A DNA stretch of 39,113 nt from Saprospiraceae bacterium (GTDB lineage Bacteria; Bacteroidota; Bacteroidia; Chitinophagales; Saprospiraceae). The DNA lies in assembly GCA_020631135.1 (NCBI GenBank), contig JAHDHU010000009.1, positions 1 through 39,113 of the forward strand. The letters run 5' to 3'. Shown piece after piece: positions 1-8,747 of this stretch. The translations under genes were made by a program, and so were the position numbers. The stretch's first letter is position 1; each line of letters starts with the position of its first letter. The notes under the pieces are model-generated. The model saw only the letters and a list, made by a program, of their open reading frames with translations, did no database searches and was not told the DNA's origin.

Positions 1-465
1 AGTAGAATTCGTTTGAGTTATATTTTCCGAGATGCCCAGTTGTTTTTGTAAAAAACTTTGATCGATTAATTCACAAGCATTGGGCAAGACATTGCCTAAT
101 GCAGTGGTTACTCCACCGGAATTTTGTTTACTTGGTACTTTCTTAGCTTGAGATCCGTGAACATGCTTAACTTCTCCTGTCGCATTTGGATTTAAACCAC
201 TCGGATCTATCTGTTTAACCTGAGCCCTTTGTTCTCTAGTCAAATTTTTAGATGGCATTTCTTTTTTAGTTTCTGCACCTTTATTTGTCCCTTCACTTTT
301 TCCTTTGTTTTCATCGGGAGTTGGTTGTACTGCTACACTATTGGTATTGCCATCAGGAAATGTGACATTATATCCTGTAGTTGGGTTTTCAGTTGATGAT
401 TGGCCATTGTCACATTCACATGCCCATGTGAGAAGAAATGCAAAAAATAATAAACTGTACCTCAT
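1..465 (-). CDS. Putative lipoprotein, 3' end cut by window edge
   Basis: An open frame of 155 codons starts at ATG 465 and runs off the left edge, so the C-terminus is missing. The N-terminus has a short hydrophobic stretch ending in TWAC, with Cys at residue 16, which suggests a lipoprotein signal, although Trp before the Ala-Cys is not classical. Residues 20-100 are low-complexity and polar (Asn, Thr, Lys, Glu), a likely periplasmic or surface linker. Near the edge the protein enters a folded-looking part reading CELIDQSFLQKQLGI. That resembles the Cys-x-Leu-[hydrophobic]-x-x-x-x-[hydrophobic]-x-x-x-[hydrophobic]-Gly opening seen in several small secreted domain families, but the family cannot be fixed. 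The gene lies 31 nt downstream of the large propeller gene and may be co-transcribed with it. Function unknown. Confidence 0.75.
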   Translation of the reverse strand, partial: MRYSLLFFAFLLTWACECDNGQSSTENPTTGYNVTFPDGNTNSVAVQPTPDENKGKSEGTNKGAETKKEMPSKNLTREQRAQVKQIDPSGLNPNATGEVKHVHGSQAKKVPSKQNSGGVTTALGNVLPNACELIDQSFLQKQLGISENITQTNST

Positions 466-496
466 TTTCTAAGATTAAAATTTGTGCAAATCTAAG

Positions 497-3400
497 CTAC
501 TCATTTTTAAATGGGGTAAGATTTAGCTCATTAACATAAGTTTTATATTCTACCCAATCTTTCTCAAAAAAAGCATCCAATTGTTTTAAAACATCTGAAG
601 TTTTCTCTTTAGCTTGATAAACAGCATTCATAGCATTTTTACCAGGTTTTTTCCATGACGAACCTACATATCTACTAGCTGTGTATAAATAGCTATTTAA
701 ATTATATGCATTTCGTTGAATACCCTTCTGATCTGGTTTGTCCATATATAACTCTTCTAGCTTAGAAAGTTGCTTACCAATATCTTTATTCCTTTTCTTC
801 AAATTGTCTTTAATCGTATCCTGTTCTATGAGCACCATTAATTTTTTGACTAGTGCGACACTTTTTTTGGCTTCTTTAATTTTTTCGAATCCATCCTTAG
901 CTAAAGAGACATCCTTATAATAATCTTGATAGACCTCTTGAACCGCCCTAATATCCTCCTTGGTTATTTCTAACCTTGGATCGCTTTTGACGTTGATATT
1001 TAAAGAATCCAAATTTTTACCGTAACGAGCATAAAGTTTATATTCTCCAGGCAAGACACGATAACCACCTGGTTTAACATCCTTATTGTCCTCTTTCTCC
1101 AGACGCGATGGATACTCTACTCCATCTACATTCATACGCCATCTAAATCGGTTTAAGCCCTCTTTAGGTTTTACAGTAAAGTAGCGGATTGTGTCATTTT
1201 GTGAGTTTAAAATATGGACTTCGATATTCTTTTTCTTTTTGCCTTTCGGCGAATGGGATTCATTTTTGGAATCAACATTTTTCTTTTTGGGGTCTTTTAC
1301 TTTTTTAGCCTCTTTCTTCTTTTTAGGTTTAATCCAATAATTGATACTTCCATTGTTGGATTTATTGTCTCCTACAAATTCTCCTTGTGCTATAAACCTT
1401 ATTCCGTCATAAGATCGATAAGAAGTTAGGTATGCATCAGGAGAAGGTAAGATTTTAAAATCCTGTTTTGTGAAATCATTTTTCCTTGCCATTTCCCGTA
1501 AGGGCCTAACATCATCCAAGACCCAAAATGAACGTCCGAAAGTACCCAATACCAAATCATCAAAATTTTCTTGGAAGGCCAAATCCCTAATTTGCACTGG
1601 TGGCATTCCTTCCGTACAATGTGACCAATTTTGTCCTTTGTCCACGGAAACATACAAACCGCCATCAGTTCCTAAAAAAAGTAGATTTTCTTCTTTTGGA
1701 TCCTGAATTATGGAAGCGACAAAATATTTTACTTGATTGTCGTTTGCAATTCTTTTCCATGACTTGCCATAGTTGGTTGTATGATAAGCATATGCAGACC
1801 AATTATTTCTTCTGTAATCATTGGCAACAACGAAAGCTTCTCCTGCATTTTTGGAAGAAACTTTTACTTGCGGAATCCAAGCGCCTTTCGGTAAACCCGG
1901 CATCGCTCGACTTGTATTGCTCCAATTTTTTCCACCATCGGTTGTCACCTGTAAATTACCGTCATCTGTACTTACATAGATCACATCTTTATCAACTGGA
2001 CTTGGACTTATGCACAAAATTGTGGTATGGTTTTCAGCATTAGTGGCATCTATCGTCAATCCCCCACTGATGTCTTGCTTATGTTTTGTGGTGTCATTGG
2101 TTGTAAGATCTGGCGAAATGGTTTTCCACGAATCTCCGTAGTCATCACTATAATGAACAAATTGACTTCCAAAGTACACTCCTCCTTGTTTAAAAGGATT
2201 AACTGCGATCGCTGCATTCCAATTGTATCTTAGTTTGACATTGATGTCTTCGTGTATTGGCTTGACAAAATGAGTTTTACCTGTTAAGCGATCGTAATAA
2301 GCTACGTTACCTCCTTGAGACATCGCATAACCGTACCGGTTATTATCAGGATCTGGAAGAACATCGAAACCGTCCCCAAAATATAACTCCTGCCAATCAT
2401 AATTACGGATACCTCCTCTTTTAAGTACAAATCCGGGACCTACCCATGAACCGTTATCTTGCATTCCACCATAAATATTATACGGGAAATCATTGTCCAC
2501 ATTGACATGATAAAATTGACCAACCGGTAGATTGGCAACAAATTGCCATGTCGCACCCGCATCTCTAGAAATATTTAACCCCCCGTCATTGCCATCAATT
2601 AAAAAATCAGAGTTTTCAGGATGAATCCAAAAAGCATGATGATCAGGATGAACATTGTTTCCATAGTTTGCAATGTTGGTAAAGTTCTTACCTCCGTCTT
2701 CACTTTTGGTAACGTAAGTGTGTAGGTTGTAAATGGTGTTTTCGTTTAACGGATCAACATAAATGTCCGCGTAATAAAATGGTCGGTTACCAATGTTCTT
2801 TTTGCTGACCAACTCCCAGTTGGCTCCACCATCATTGGAAGTATACAAACCATTTTCCTTAGCTTCTATCAACGCGTAAACTTTGTTTGGATTGCTTTCC
2901 GCGAATGCGATACCCATCCTGCCAAGCTCTCCTTTGGGCATACCCTCTTTATCCGTTAATCTCTGCCAATTTTCTCCACCATCGTAAGTTATGTATAAAC
3001 CAGATCCTGGACCACCCGATTTGAAGAACCATGGCTCTCTAAGATGTTCCCACATTCCGACGATGATTTTATTTGGATTATTGGGGTCCATGACCATATC
3101 TGCAGCTCCCGTTTTATCATTGACATACAGAATCTTATCCCAAGTTTTACCGCCATCTATTGTTTTGTAAACACCTCTTTCTGGATGCGCTCCCCATGGT
3201 GAACCCATCGCTGCGGCGTAGACGATGTTCGAATTATTTTTATCGATCTCGATTCGATGTATGACTTTCGTTTTTTCCAATCCCATCCGATTCCAAGTTT
3301 TACCGCCATCTAGACTTTTGAAGATTCCTGCTCCACAGTTGACTGAATTTCTTGGATTACCTTCACCAGTACCTACCCATATTTCAGAAGGGTTGTTTTG

Positions 3401-3679
3401 ATTGATTTTAATACTGCCGATAGACAAGACAGGTTGGTCATCAAAAATAGGTTCCCAATTAATTCCGCCGTTGATGGATTTCCAAACACCTCCAGAAGCA
3501 GATCCCACATAAATCATATCTGAATCTCTGAGATTTACGTCGATAGTAGTTATCCGCCCACTCATTCCGGCCGGGCCTACATTGCGAAAGTTTAAGTTTT
3601 CGAATTTTTTGAAATCAATTTTCTGTGCAGTTGCCGCATTCGCGAATGCGAAAAAGAAAAAAATATATATAAATCTCAT
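497..3679 (-). CDS. Secreted BNR/Asp-box beta-propeller protein (VPS10/sortilin-like)
   Basis: This 1060-residue protein starts with a signal peptide (hydrophobic residues 2-16, cleavage after ATAQ). The body is a string of Asp-box/BNR signatures of the type S/T-x-D-G-G-x-x-W; I count about eleven, including SINGGINWEP, SLDGGKTWNR, TIDGGKTWDK, TYDGGENWQR, SNDGGANWEL, TTDGGKNWSN and SVDKGQNWSH. They end near residue 690, and this is the layout of sortilin/VPS10-type ten-bladed propellers annotated in Bacteroidota as glycosyl hydrolases or BNR-repeat proteins. No catalytic glycosidase residues are evident, so enzymatic activity is not claimed. A lysine-rich insert (about residues 783-818) separates the propeller part from a beta-sandwich-like segment. 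The last 150 residues are helical and charged. I see no T9SS C-terminal sorting domain. It is the first large gene after the small-envelope-protein cluster upstream. Confidence 0.88.
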   Translation of the reverse strand: MRFIYIFFFFAFANAATAQKIDFKKFENLNFRNVGPAGMSGRITTIDVNLRDSDMIYVGSASGGVWKSINGGINWEPIFDDQPVLSIGSIKINQNNPSEIWVGTGEGNPRNSVNCGAGIFKSLDGGKTWNRMGLEKTKVIHRIEIDKNNSNIVYAAAMGSPWGAHPERGVYKTIDGGKTWDKILYVNDKTGAADMVMDPNNPNKIIVGMWEHLREPWFFKSGGPGSGLYITYDGGENWQRLTDKEGMPKGELGRMGIAFAESNPNKVYALIEAKENGLYTSNDGGANWELVSKKNIGNRPFYYADIYVDPLNENTIYNLHTYVTKSEDGGKNFTNIANYGNNVHPDHHAFWIHPENSDFLIDGNDGGLNISRDAGATWQFVANLPVGQFYHVNVDNDFPYNIYGGMQDNGSWVGPGFVLKRGGIRNYDWQELYFGDGFDVLPDPDNNRYGYAMSQGGNVAYYDRLTGKTHFVKPIHEDINVKLRYNWNAAIAVNPFKQGGVYFGSQFVHYSDDYGDSWKTISPDLTTNDTTKHKQDISGGLTIDATNAENHTTILCISPSPVDKDVIYVSTDDGNLQVTTDGGKNWSNTSRAMPGLPKGAWIPQVKVSSKNAGEAFVVANDYRRNNWSAYAYHTTNYGKSWKRIANDNQVKYFVASIIQDPKEENLLFLGTDGGLYVSVDKGQNWSHCTEGMPPVQIRDLAFQENFDDLVLGTFGRSFWVLDDVRPLREMARKNDFTKQDFKILPSPDAYLTSYRSYDGIRFIAQGEFVGDNKSNNGSINYWIKPKKKKEAKKVKDPKKKNVDSKNESHSPKGKKKKNIEVHILNSQNDTIRYFTVKPKEGLNRFRWRMNVDGVEYPSRLEKEDNKDVKPGGYRVLPGEYKLYARYGKNLDSLNINVKSDPRLEITKEDIRAVQEVYQDYYKDVSLAKDGFEKIKEAKKSVALVKKLMVLIEQDTIKDNLKKRNKDIGKQLSKLEELYMDKPDQKGIQRNAYNLNSYLYTASRYVGSSWKKPGKNAMNAVYQAKEKTSDVLKQLDAFFEKDWVEYKTYVNELNLTPFKNE
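3635..3650. repeat. 16-bp perfect palindrome, copy A of GCATTCGCGAATGC repeat
   Basis: CGCATTCGCGAATGCG lies in the signal-peptide codons (FAFANA) of the BNR-propeller gene. It is identical to the core of the palindrome at 22067-22086. A half-copy, CGCGAATGCGAT, occurs at 2900-2911 in the same gene, and a copy with one inserted base at 7966-7981. Confidence 0.9.
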
Positions 3680-3747
3680 GATAAATTTGTGATCTGTTAA
3701 TTTACAAAATGTAAAGCCTTATCTAATTAAAAGATTTTCGAATTAAT

Positions 3748-4284
3748 TTAATTCCAAATGAGGCTTATTGATATATTCGGTGTCACTATGCCTTTTTCAG
3801 ATTCGGCCATAAAATATTTAGAAACAGAAAAAAGTCCATTAATTCCAAAATTTTTAGAAATCGATCGATACCACCCTATTTGAGCTCCAAATGACAATGC
3901 ATTTAAGAATCCAATGCTCGGACCAATATAAAAATCGTTTTTTTCGCCATAGTTTAAAATCTCACTGAAGTGTAATCTAAGCCCTAAATGAAGATGAACA
4001 TCTTTGTAAAAACTGGGATTTAAATCACTACTATTCCAATTGTGTAAAACGAAAAAAGTAGATAAGTAATTATTTTGACCAAAATCACTAGAAATAAAAA
4101 AAGAAGGATCAGATCCGACTATACCAAACCCAAGTCCCAATTTAGAATCATGCTTGCCATCGAAGGCAACACCTTGTTGAGAAGAAACTTCAGGAATAAG
4201 AACAAGGATGAAGAAAAAAATACAGAACAAGCTCCTCACAGTTGTATTTTTATTCACTTTCGCAAAGTTGGTCAAAAATCTCAT
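3748..4284 (-). CDS. Small outer-membrane beta-barrel-like protein, unknown function
   Basis: The reading frame opens at ATG 4284, which overlaps the upstream gene by 35 nt and puts 16 polar residues ahead of the signal peptide. An in-frame GTG at 4239 would give a standard signal peptide (VRSLFCIFFFILVLIPEVSSQ, cleaved after SSQ) and no overlap; I consider that start equally likely. The mature part (about 140 residues) alternates aromatic or hydrophobic and polar residues in short strands (GLGFGIV, LHLGLRLHF, FYIGPSIGFL, FGAQIGWYRSI) and ends in ISISLIWN. This is typical of an 8-stranded outer-membrane barrel closing on an aromatic residue. I do not recognise the family. It sits last in a run of four envelope genes read on the same strand. 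Confidence 0.72.
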   Translation of the reverse strand: MRFLTNFAKVNKNTTVRSLFCIFFFILVLIPEVSSQQGVAFDGKHDSKLGLGFGIVGSDPSFFISSDFGQNNYLSTFFVLHNWNSSDLNPSFYKDVHLHLGLRLHFSEILNYGEKNDFYIGPSIGFLNALSFGAQIGWYRSISKNFGINGLFSVSKYFMAESEKGIVTPNISISLIWN

Positions 4285-4921
4285 TTAGAAAATCAATGGT
4301 CACTTGCTTATCCTTTGCAAAGGATTGAATTTTGGGATCATTTTTTAAATACTTTCCAAGTGCTCGCTTGTTATATTGTCGAATTGTTGGAGTTCCTTTC
4401 TTCTTGGTGTTTGTTGCGACAAGATCCATCGAAACTAGGGTTGCTTTTGGTTCGCTTTTCTTTCTTAGATAAATAGAAGTTCTGAACCCCCCTTGATAAA
4501 CATAATAGATCTTAGAACGTGAAATATCCATCGGGGTAAAAGGTTCATACATTACAACATTTTCACAGATGTTGATTACTCTTAACCAACCTGGTTTTTT
4601 GGTTTCTCTAATTTTGTCCTTTTTATTGTAATGGCTTATTACCTTAACATACTGCCAAATTGACTCAGTTTCACCTTTTCTAAATATTAAAAAGTCAATC
4701 TTATCTGAACTTACCTCTTTAACTTTCCCTTTTTTAGTTTCCTTAAATTTTACAGCTTTAGAGTTTGCCTTAATCTTGTGACTTGCTAAACCTTTCATAA
4801 CCTTCCCATCTTTTAAAATGATTTCTGCATCAATAAACTTTTGAGAAATTCCTTGGGAAGAAAAAACTACAAGCAGTAGTCCAAATAAAAGGCTTGTTCT
4901 AAAATGATTCATATTTTTCAT
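4250..4921 (-). CDS. Secreted protein of unknown function
   Basis: A 223-residue protein with a clear signal peptide (MNHFRTSLLFGLLLVVFSSQGISQ, cleaved after ISQ). An alternative ATG three codons downstream of the first would suit the signal peptide equally well. The mature protein is basic and strand-rich at the start (KFIDAEIILKDGKVMKGLASHKI), and its C-terminal 50 residues look helical (RALGKYLKNDPKIQSFAKDK...FLNEIFDQL). The opening strands resemble a small beta-domain that would present a peptide or sugar surface, but I recognise no named family. It has the same orientation as its neighbours, overlaps the downstream barrel gene, and follows a 193-nt spacer measured to its own start from the next gene's stop side. 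Probably periplasmic; no function assigned. Confidence 0.75.
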   Translation of the reverse strand: MKNMNHFRTSLLFGLLLVVFSSQGISQKFIDAEIILKDGKVMKGLASHKIKANSKAVKFKETKKGKVKEVSSDKIDFLIFRKGETESIWQYVKVISHYNKKDKIRETKKPGWLRVINICENVVMYEPFTPMDISRSKIYYVYQGGFRTSIYLRKKSEPKATLVSMDLVATNTKKKGTPTIRQYNKRALGKYLKNDPKIQSFAKDKQVTIDFLNEIFDQLCESE

Positions 4922-5034
4922 AAGGGTAATTTTACAATAATATCGGGACAGATTAAAGTGGATTAACGATTAAAACGTATTGTTTTTACTCGTTCCTAAA
5001 ATGTGGAGAAATTAACTGTTCATCAAAGCTCAAT

Positions 5035-5841
5035 TTATCTTCTTCTATTTCTTTTTACTTTTTTCCAAATAGGAATACCTAAATAAGCGCTCATCAAATT
5101 TAATCCCGCCTTGTGATGAAAGACTGCATCTTGCTTTCTTTGCCTCATAGTTAAAGATGGATTTTCGGTAATCGTCCAAGCTGGTCCCAATTCTAAAAGC
5201 TCTATAGAAAGTCCAAATTTTAAAAACCTTCCCTTACTTGTTCGTTTTAGATAATTAAAATCCACACCCAAGCCTATTGTTGCTCGATTATCTCTAAGCT
5301 CTGTTGTTCCACTGGCAGTATTTGCTGGCCAATATCTTTGTCTTTCAAAAGAGGAATTCAACATTAAAGAAAGAAAAAGTTGTCGTTTTTCTTCTCTCAC
5401 AAGACTATATCCGCTGAGGTATGAGTACTTTATTTTCAGAAAATCTGATTCATAACCCCGTACTGGCAATGTGCGATTTGGCTCATAAAACAAATTTTCT
5501 TTTTTCCCTAAAAACATCCCTAATCTATGTGATCGCAGTTTAATCGTGCCCAACTCATTTCGAAGTTCTCGTCGAACATTTTGCCGTTTATACTTCTTAA
5601 TAACGGTTCTTTCAAAGGCCAGATGAACGGGGCTTATATAAGAGGCAAAAAAGGTTGAACCTCCAAAACGATCCTTTTTTACATTTTGGGAAGCATAGAA
5701 TCCACCAAGGTTTAAGAAAAAGAATTTTTCAGTATTTGGTTTAGCAGCACGTTTTTGTCTGCCTTCCAAGCTTTGGCAGCTTGCACTGATTACGAGAAAT
5801 AGAAATATGAAAAGGAGAAAGCACTTTTGAAATTGTATCAT
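5035..5841 (-). CDS. Putative outer-membrane beta-barrel protein, unknown family
   Basis: I place the start at ATG 5841, which overlaps the stop of the upstream lipoprotein gene as ATGA and indicates translational coupling; a TTG at 5856 is possible but less likely. The product has 268 residues. A signal peptide (MIQFQKCFLLFIFLFLVISASCQ) ends in ASCQ and could be read by signal peptidase I or as a lipoprotein signal. The mature part is rich in alternating strands (FFFLNLGGFYAS, LKIKYSYLSGYSLV, QLFLSLMLNSSF, ATIGLGVDFNYL, FLKFGLSIELLEL) and strongly basic, ending in KKVKRNRRR. This is typical of outer-membrane barrels of Bacteroidota. I cannot name the family. Its partner is the lipoprotein encoded just upstream. 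Confidence 0.75.
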   Translation of the reverse strand: MIQFQKCFLLFIFLFLVISASCQSLEGRQKRAAKPNTEKFFFLNLGGFYASQNVKKDRFGGSTFFASYISPVHLAFERTVIKKYKRQNVRRELRNELGTIKLRSHRLGMFLGKKENLFYEPNRTLPVRGYESDFLKIKYSYLSGYSLVREEKRQLFLSLMLNSSFERQRYWPANTASGTTELRDNRATIGLGVDFNYLKRTSKGRFLKFGLSIELLELGPAWTITENPSLTMRQRKQDAVFHHKAGLNLMSAYLGIPIWKKVKRNRRR

Positions 5842-6599
5842 ATTACTAAATTCCAATTGACACCATCTTTATCTACAAATCCAATCAATCCATAATCCTT
5901 ATTATAAAAAATTGTCATCACCTTTTCTGCAAAGATGTTTACATCGATTACATCTGAAAAGGTCACCTCATTTATATCCAATTGATCATGTTCTTGATAA
6001 GGATGGCTCCGCTCCTGATCTTTAAATAGAAGCCGCATCGAAAATTCCTCCCAATAAGCTCTTTTAAAATCAGAGGAGATGTTTTCTTTCAGTAGAAAAG
6101 AGAAAAGGCTAATTTGCTTTACTTGATTATTTTCCATTATCAAACTTGGATGACACAAAAGATAAAAGTCTAAGAAAGGACCTTGAAATCGCTGATACGC
6201 CAATTCGTACCTAAAACAAGCACCTGGAAGATCTTGACATGTGGGATTTAAAATATCTCCGTCATAAATCCATTCTTTTTCGATCACTTCAAAAGCAGTA
6301 AATCTTCCATCTGTTGATTTAAAATAAATTCTATCCGATACATTAGTACAAAACATTGGGTAATTGTACCAAGCCAAAGTATCTATTCTTATGTCTTCTG
6401 GAATTATAGTATCCGTACAAATTCCATGAGATACATTAAAACAACTATACTGGCTATCCTCAATTAGCTCCTCTTCGTGACAAAAAAACTCAGGACTAAA
6501 AGCTTGTACCTCTTTCGAAGTTATTTCATCAAAAACGGAGCCTCGCTCTTCGCATCCAATAGCGAGCATCAACAAAAGAAAGAAGCAAAGTTTATGCAT
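5838..6599 (-). CDS. Putative lipoprotein, unknown function
   Basis: A 253-residue protein starting MHKLCFFLLLMLAIGC. LAIGC is a good lipobox, so residue 16 should be the lipidated cysteine. The mature protein is acidic and aromatic and contains several further cysteines (FCHEEELIEDSQYSCFNVSHGIC, FCTNVS, PTCQDLPGACF) that could form disulfides in the periplasm or on the surface. No enzymatic motif was recognised. It is the first gene of the minus-strand envelope cluster and is coupled by a 4-nt ATGA overlap to the barrel protein that follows. A lipoprotein translated with a barrel suggests a two-part outer-membrane assembly; this is inference from gene order. Confidence 0.8.
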   Translation of the reverse strand: MHKLCFFLLLMLAIGCEERGSVFDEITSKEVQAFSPEFFCHEEELIEDSQYSCFNVSHGICTDTIIPEDIRIDTLAWYNYPMFCTNVSDRIYFKSTDGRFTAFEVIEKEWIYDGDILNPTCQDLPGACFRYELAYQRFQGPFLDFYLLCHPSLIMENNQVKQISLFSFLLKENISSDFKRAYWEEFSMRLLFKDQERSHPYQEHDQLDINEVTFSDVIDVNIFAEKVMTIFYNKDYGLIGFVDKDGVNWNLVI

Positions 6600-6699
6600 T
6601 AGGAATATTTCGTTGGACCAATATACTCAAGATTATTTCCATTTAAATATTCATACAGAATTGAGTCTAGATACATCTACTTTATTATTTATATAAGAC

Positions 6700-6707
6700 T
6701 ATTTTTG
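6700..6707 (+). promoter_or_regulatory. Putative Bacteroidota -7 box TATTTTTG
   Basis: An exact match to the Bacteroidota consensus TAnnTTTG, ending only 5 nt before the ATG at 6713. Transcription normally begins a few nucleotides after this box, so the mRNA would start at or almost at the start codon. No TTG -33 element lies at the usual 17-23 nt spacing. Confidence 0.5.
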
Positions 6708-6712
6708 TATTC

Positions 6713-8734
6713 ATGGAATTTTTACATCCAGCGATATTGTGGGGACTGCTTGTTTTGATCATTCCGATCATCATTCATCTATTTTATTTTCGAAGATTCA
6801 AGAAAGTCTACTTCACGAACGTAAAATTTCTTCAAGAAATTAAGCAAGAAACCAGTTCTAGAAATAGATTGAAGAATCTGCTAATCCTATTATCCAGGTT
6901 GTTGGCGATTGCTGCATTGATATTGGGATTTGCCCAACCTTTTATTCCGAGTGGGGAAAAAATAGAAAAAGGAACCAAAGCTATAAGTGTGTTTGTCGAT
7001 AATTCTTTTAGTATGAGAGCGCTCAGTAAGGATATCCCTTTATTTGACAAAGCTAAACAAAAAGCCAAAGAGATCATTGAGGCGTATAGTAACGAAGATC
7101 AATTTCAAGTATTATCTCATGATTTTAAAGTAAAAGAGCAGCGTCTCTTGACCAAAGAAGATGCTATTGCTGCAGTTGACAATTTAGAAATAGGTTCGTC
7201 TATCAAAACACTAGATCGAATTTATGACCGCCAACTTCAAGCTTTAAATAATGCGGCAGATATAAATTCACTTTACATATTATCAGATTTTCAAAAATCA
7301 ATATGTGAATTTGAATCAAAAATAGATAGCCTTTATAAATTAAGCTTTGTCCCTTTCCAATCTGTCCAAGAAAACAATGTTTCAATAGATTCCGTTTGGC
7401 TTGCAACGCCAGTACCAATCCCTAATCAAAATAATCAGCTAATAATTAAAACATTTAATCACTCAGATCAAAAGGTCGAAAATGTAAGATTGAGTATTGT
7501 TCAAAATGACAAAACCAAACCGTTAGGACAAATTGATATTCCAGCAAGATCAGCTCATATCGATACGGCAAACATTAGTATCCTAAAAACAGGTTGGCAA
7601 AATTTTAAACTCAGCATAAGCGATCATCCCATAAAGTTTGATAATGAGTATTTGCTGAGTTTTGAAATTCCTGAAAAGATCAATGTGTTGTCACTTAATC
7701 AATCAGGTGAAAATCGATACTTAAAATCTGTTTTTAAAGGCTTGGCCTATTTCAATTTAGAAAATGCAAGTGCCAATAAATTTCAATATTCAGATTTAAA
7801 GAACTTCGATTTAATAATATTGAACGAACTGGTAAGTATGAGTTCGGGTTTAATCCAAGAATTATCTCGATATGTAGTTAATGGCGGCAACCTTATTATG
7901 TTTCCATCAAAATCCGCCAATAAGGACAATTACAACGAACTTCTCAATGCCCTAGCAGCGGATAACATTCGCGAAATGCGAAACGAACAAAAAACAGTAT
8001 CTAAAATAAATACAAAGGATTTTGTTTTTAGCAATGTCTATTTAAAAAATAATAGAAATCTAAAACTACCAGTTACCCAGTCCAATTTTGAGATAACAAG
8101 TTATTCGAATCGAGGAAGGCAGGATTTGCTAAACTATCGAGATGGCAGTGCTTTTTTGGTAAAATATAAAAAAGGAGATGGATACTTTTATCTATGTTCA
8201 AGTCCTCTGAATCAAAATGAAAATGACCTGACCCTAAATGCAGAAGTTTTTGTGCCGATGCTTTTTAAAATGGCCATCACTCAAGGAGAAGCATCTGTGG
8301 GTTCGTACACGATAGGAGTCAATAGATTAAGCACGATACCTAAGCTCAGTACATCTAATGAAACTACCTACAAAATCACAGGTCCAAAAGAATTTATACC
8401 TAAACAGACCAGTCTTGATGATAAAGTAATCATAGATGTAGGAGACGAAATTGAGGAGCCAGGAATATATAATCTCGAACTCGAAGAAAACAAGTTAAAG
8501 CAGATGGCTTACAATTTTGATCGTAAGGAATCTGATCTAAGTTATTATAACACTGCCGATCTAAAAAGTAAATTTGGGGAGCTGGATATAGCTTTTTTCG
8601 AGAATGCTCAGGACGCCAATTTTACTCAGCTAATTGGTGAAAAAGAAAATGGAACTGCACTATGGAAATGGTGTCTTATATTTGCGTTGATCTTTTTGGC
8701 GATCGAAACCCTGTTAATAAGATTTTGGAAATAA
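6713..8734 (+). CDS. BatA-domain membrane protein with vWA-like region
   Basis: 673 residues. It opens with the BatA / aerotolerance-regulator N-terminal domain: a first membrane helix (about residues 5-25), a short cytoplasmic stretch ending in the FTNVKFLQE motif, and a second helix (about 55-77). A von Willebrand-A-like region follows, with a DxSxS-type motif at D96, S98 and S100 (VFVDNSFSM). The middle and C-terminal parts are beta-rich and lie outside the membrane, with a glutamine-amidotransferase-like stretch near FDLIILNELVSMSSGLI. One last helix (about 650-670) anchors the C-terminus. Such proteins are common in Bacteroidota and have no settled function; the family is linked to envelope stress and MoxR-type systems. 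The dihydroorotase-like gene begins 13 nt after the stop, so the two are probably one operon. Confidence 0.88.
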   Translation: MEFLHPAILWGLLVLIIPIIIHLFYFRRFKKVYFTNVKFLQEIKQETSSRNRLKNLLILLSRLLAIAALILGFAQPFIPSGEKIEKGTKAISVFVDNSFSMRALSKDIPLFDKAKQKAKEIIEAYSNEDQFQVLSHDFKVKEQRLLTKEDAIAAVDNLEIGSSIKTLDRIYDRQLQALNNAADINSLYILSDFQKSICEFESKIDSLYKLSFVPFQSVQENNVSIDSVWLATPVPIPNQNNQLIIKTFNHSDQKVENVRLSIVQNDKTKPLGQIDIPARSAHIDTANISILKTGWQNFKLSISDHPIKFDNEYLLSFEIPEKINVLSLNQSGENRYLKSVFKGLAYFNLENASANKFQYSDLKNFDLIILNELVSMSSGLIQELSRYVVNGGNLIMFPSKSANKDNYNELLNALAADNIREMRNEQKTVSKINTKDFVFSNVYLKNNRNLKLPVTQSNFEITSYSNRGRQDLLNYRDGSAFLVKYKKGDGYFYLCSSPLNQNENDLTLNAEVFVPMLFKMAITQGEASVGSYTIGVNRLSTIPKLSTSNETTYKITGPKEFIPKQTSLDDKVIIDVGDEIEEPGIYNLELEENKLKQMAYNFDRKESDLSYYNTADLKSKFGELDIAFFENAQDANFTQLIGEKENGTALWKWCLIFALIFLAIETLLIRFWK

Positions 8735-8747
8735 GAATTAAATCTAG

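Noticed and set aside
738-2233. Several plus-strand open frames of 60-150 codons inside 497-3679
   Set aside because: They are antisense to the clearly coding BNR-propeller gene, have no start context and no recognisable domains.
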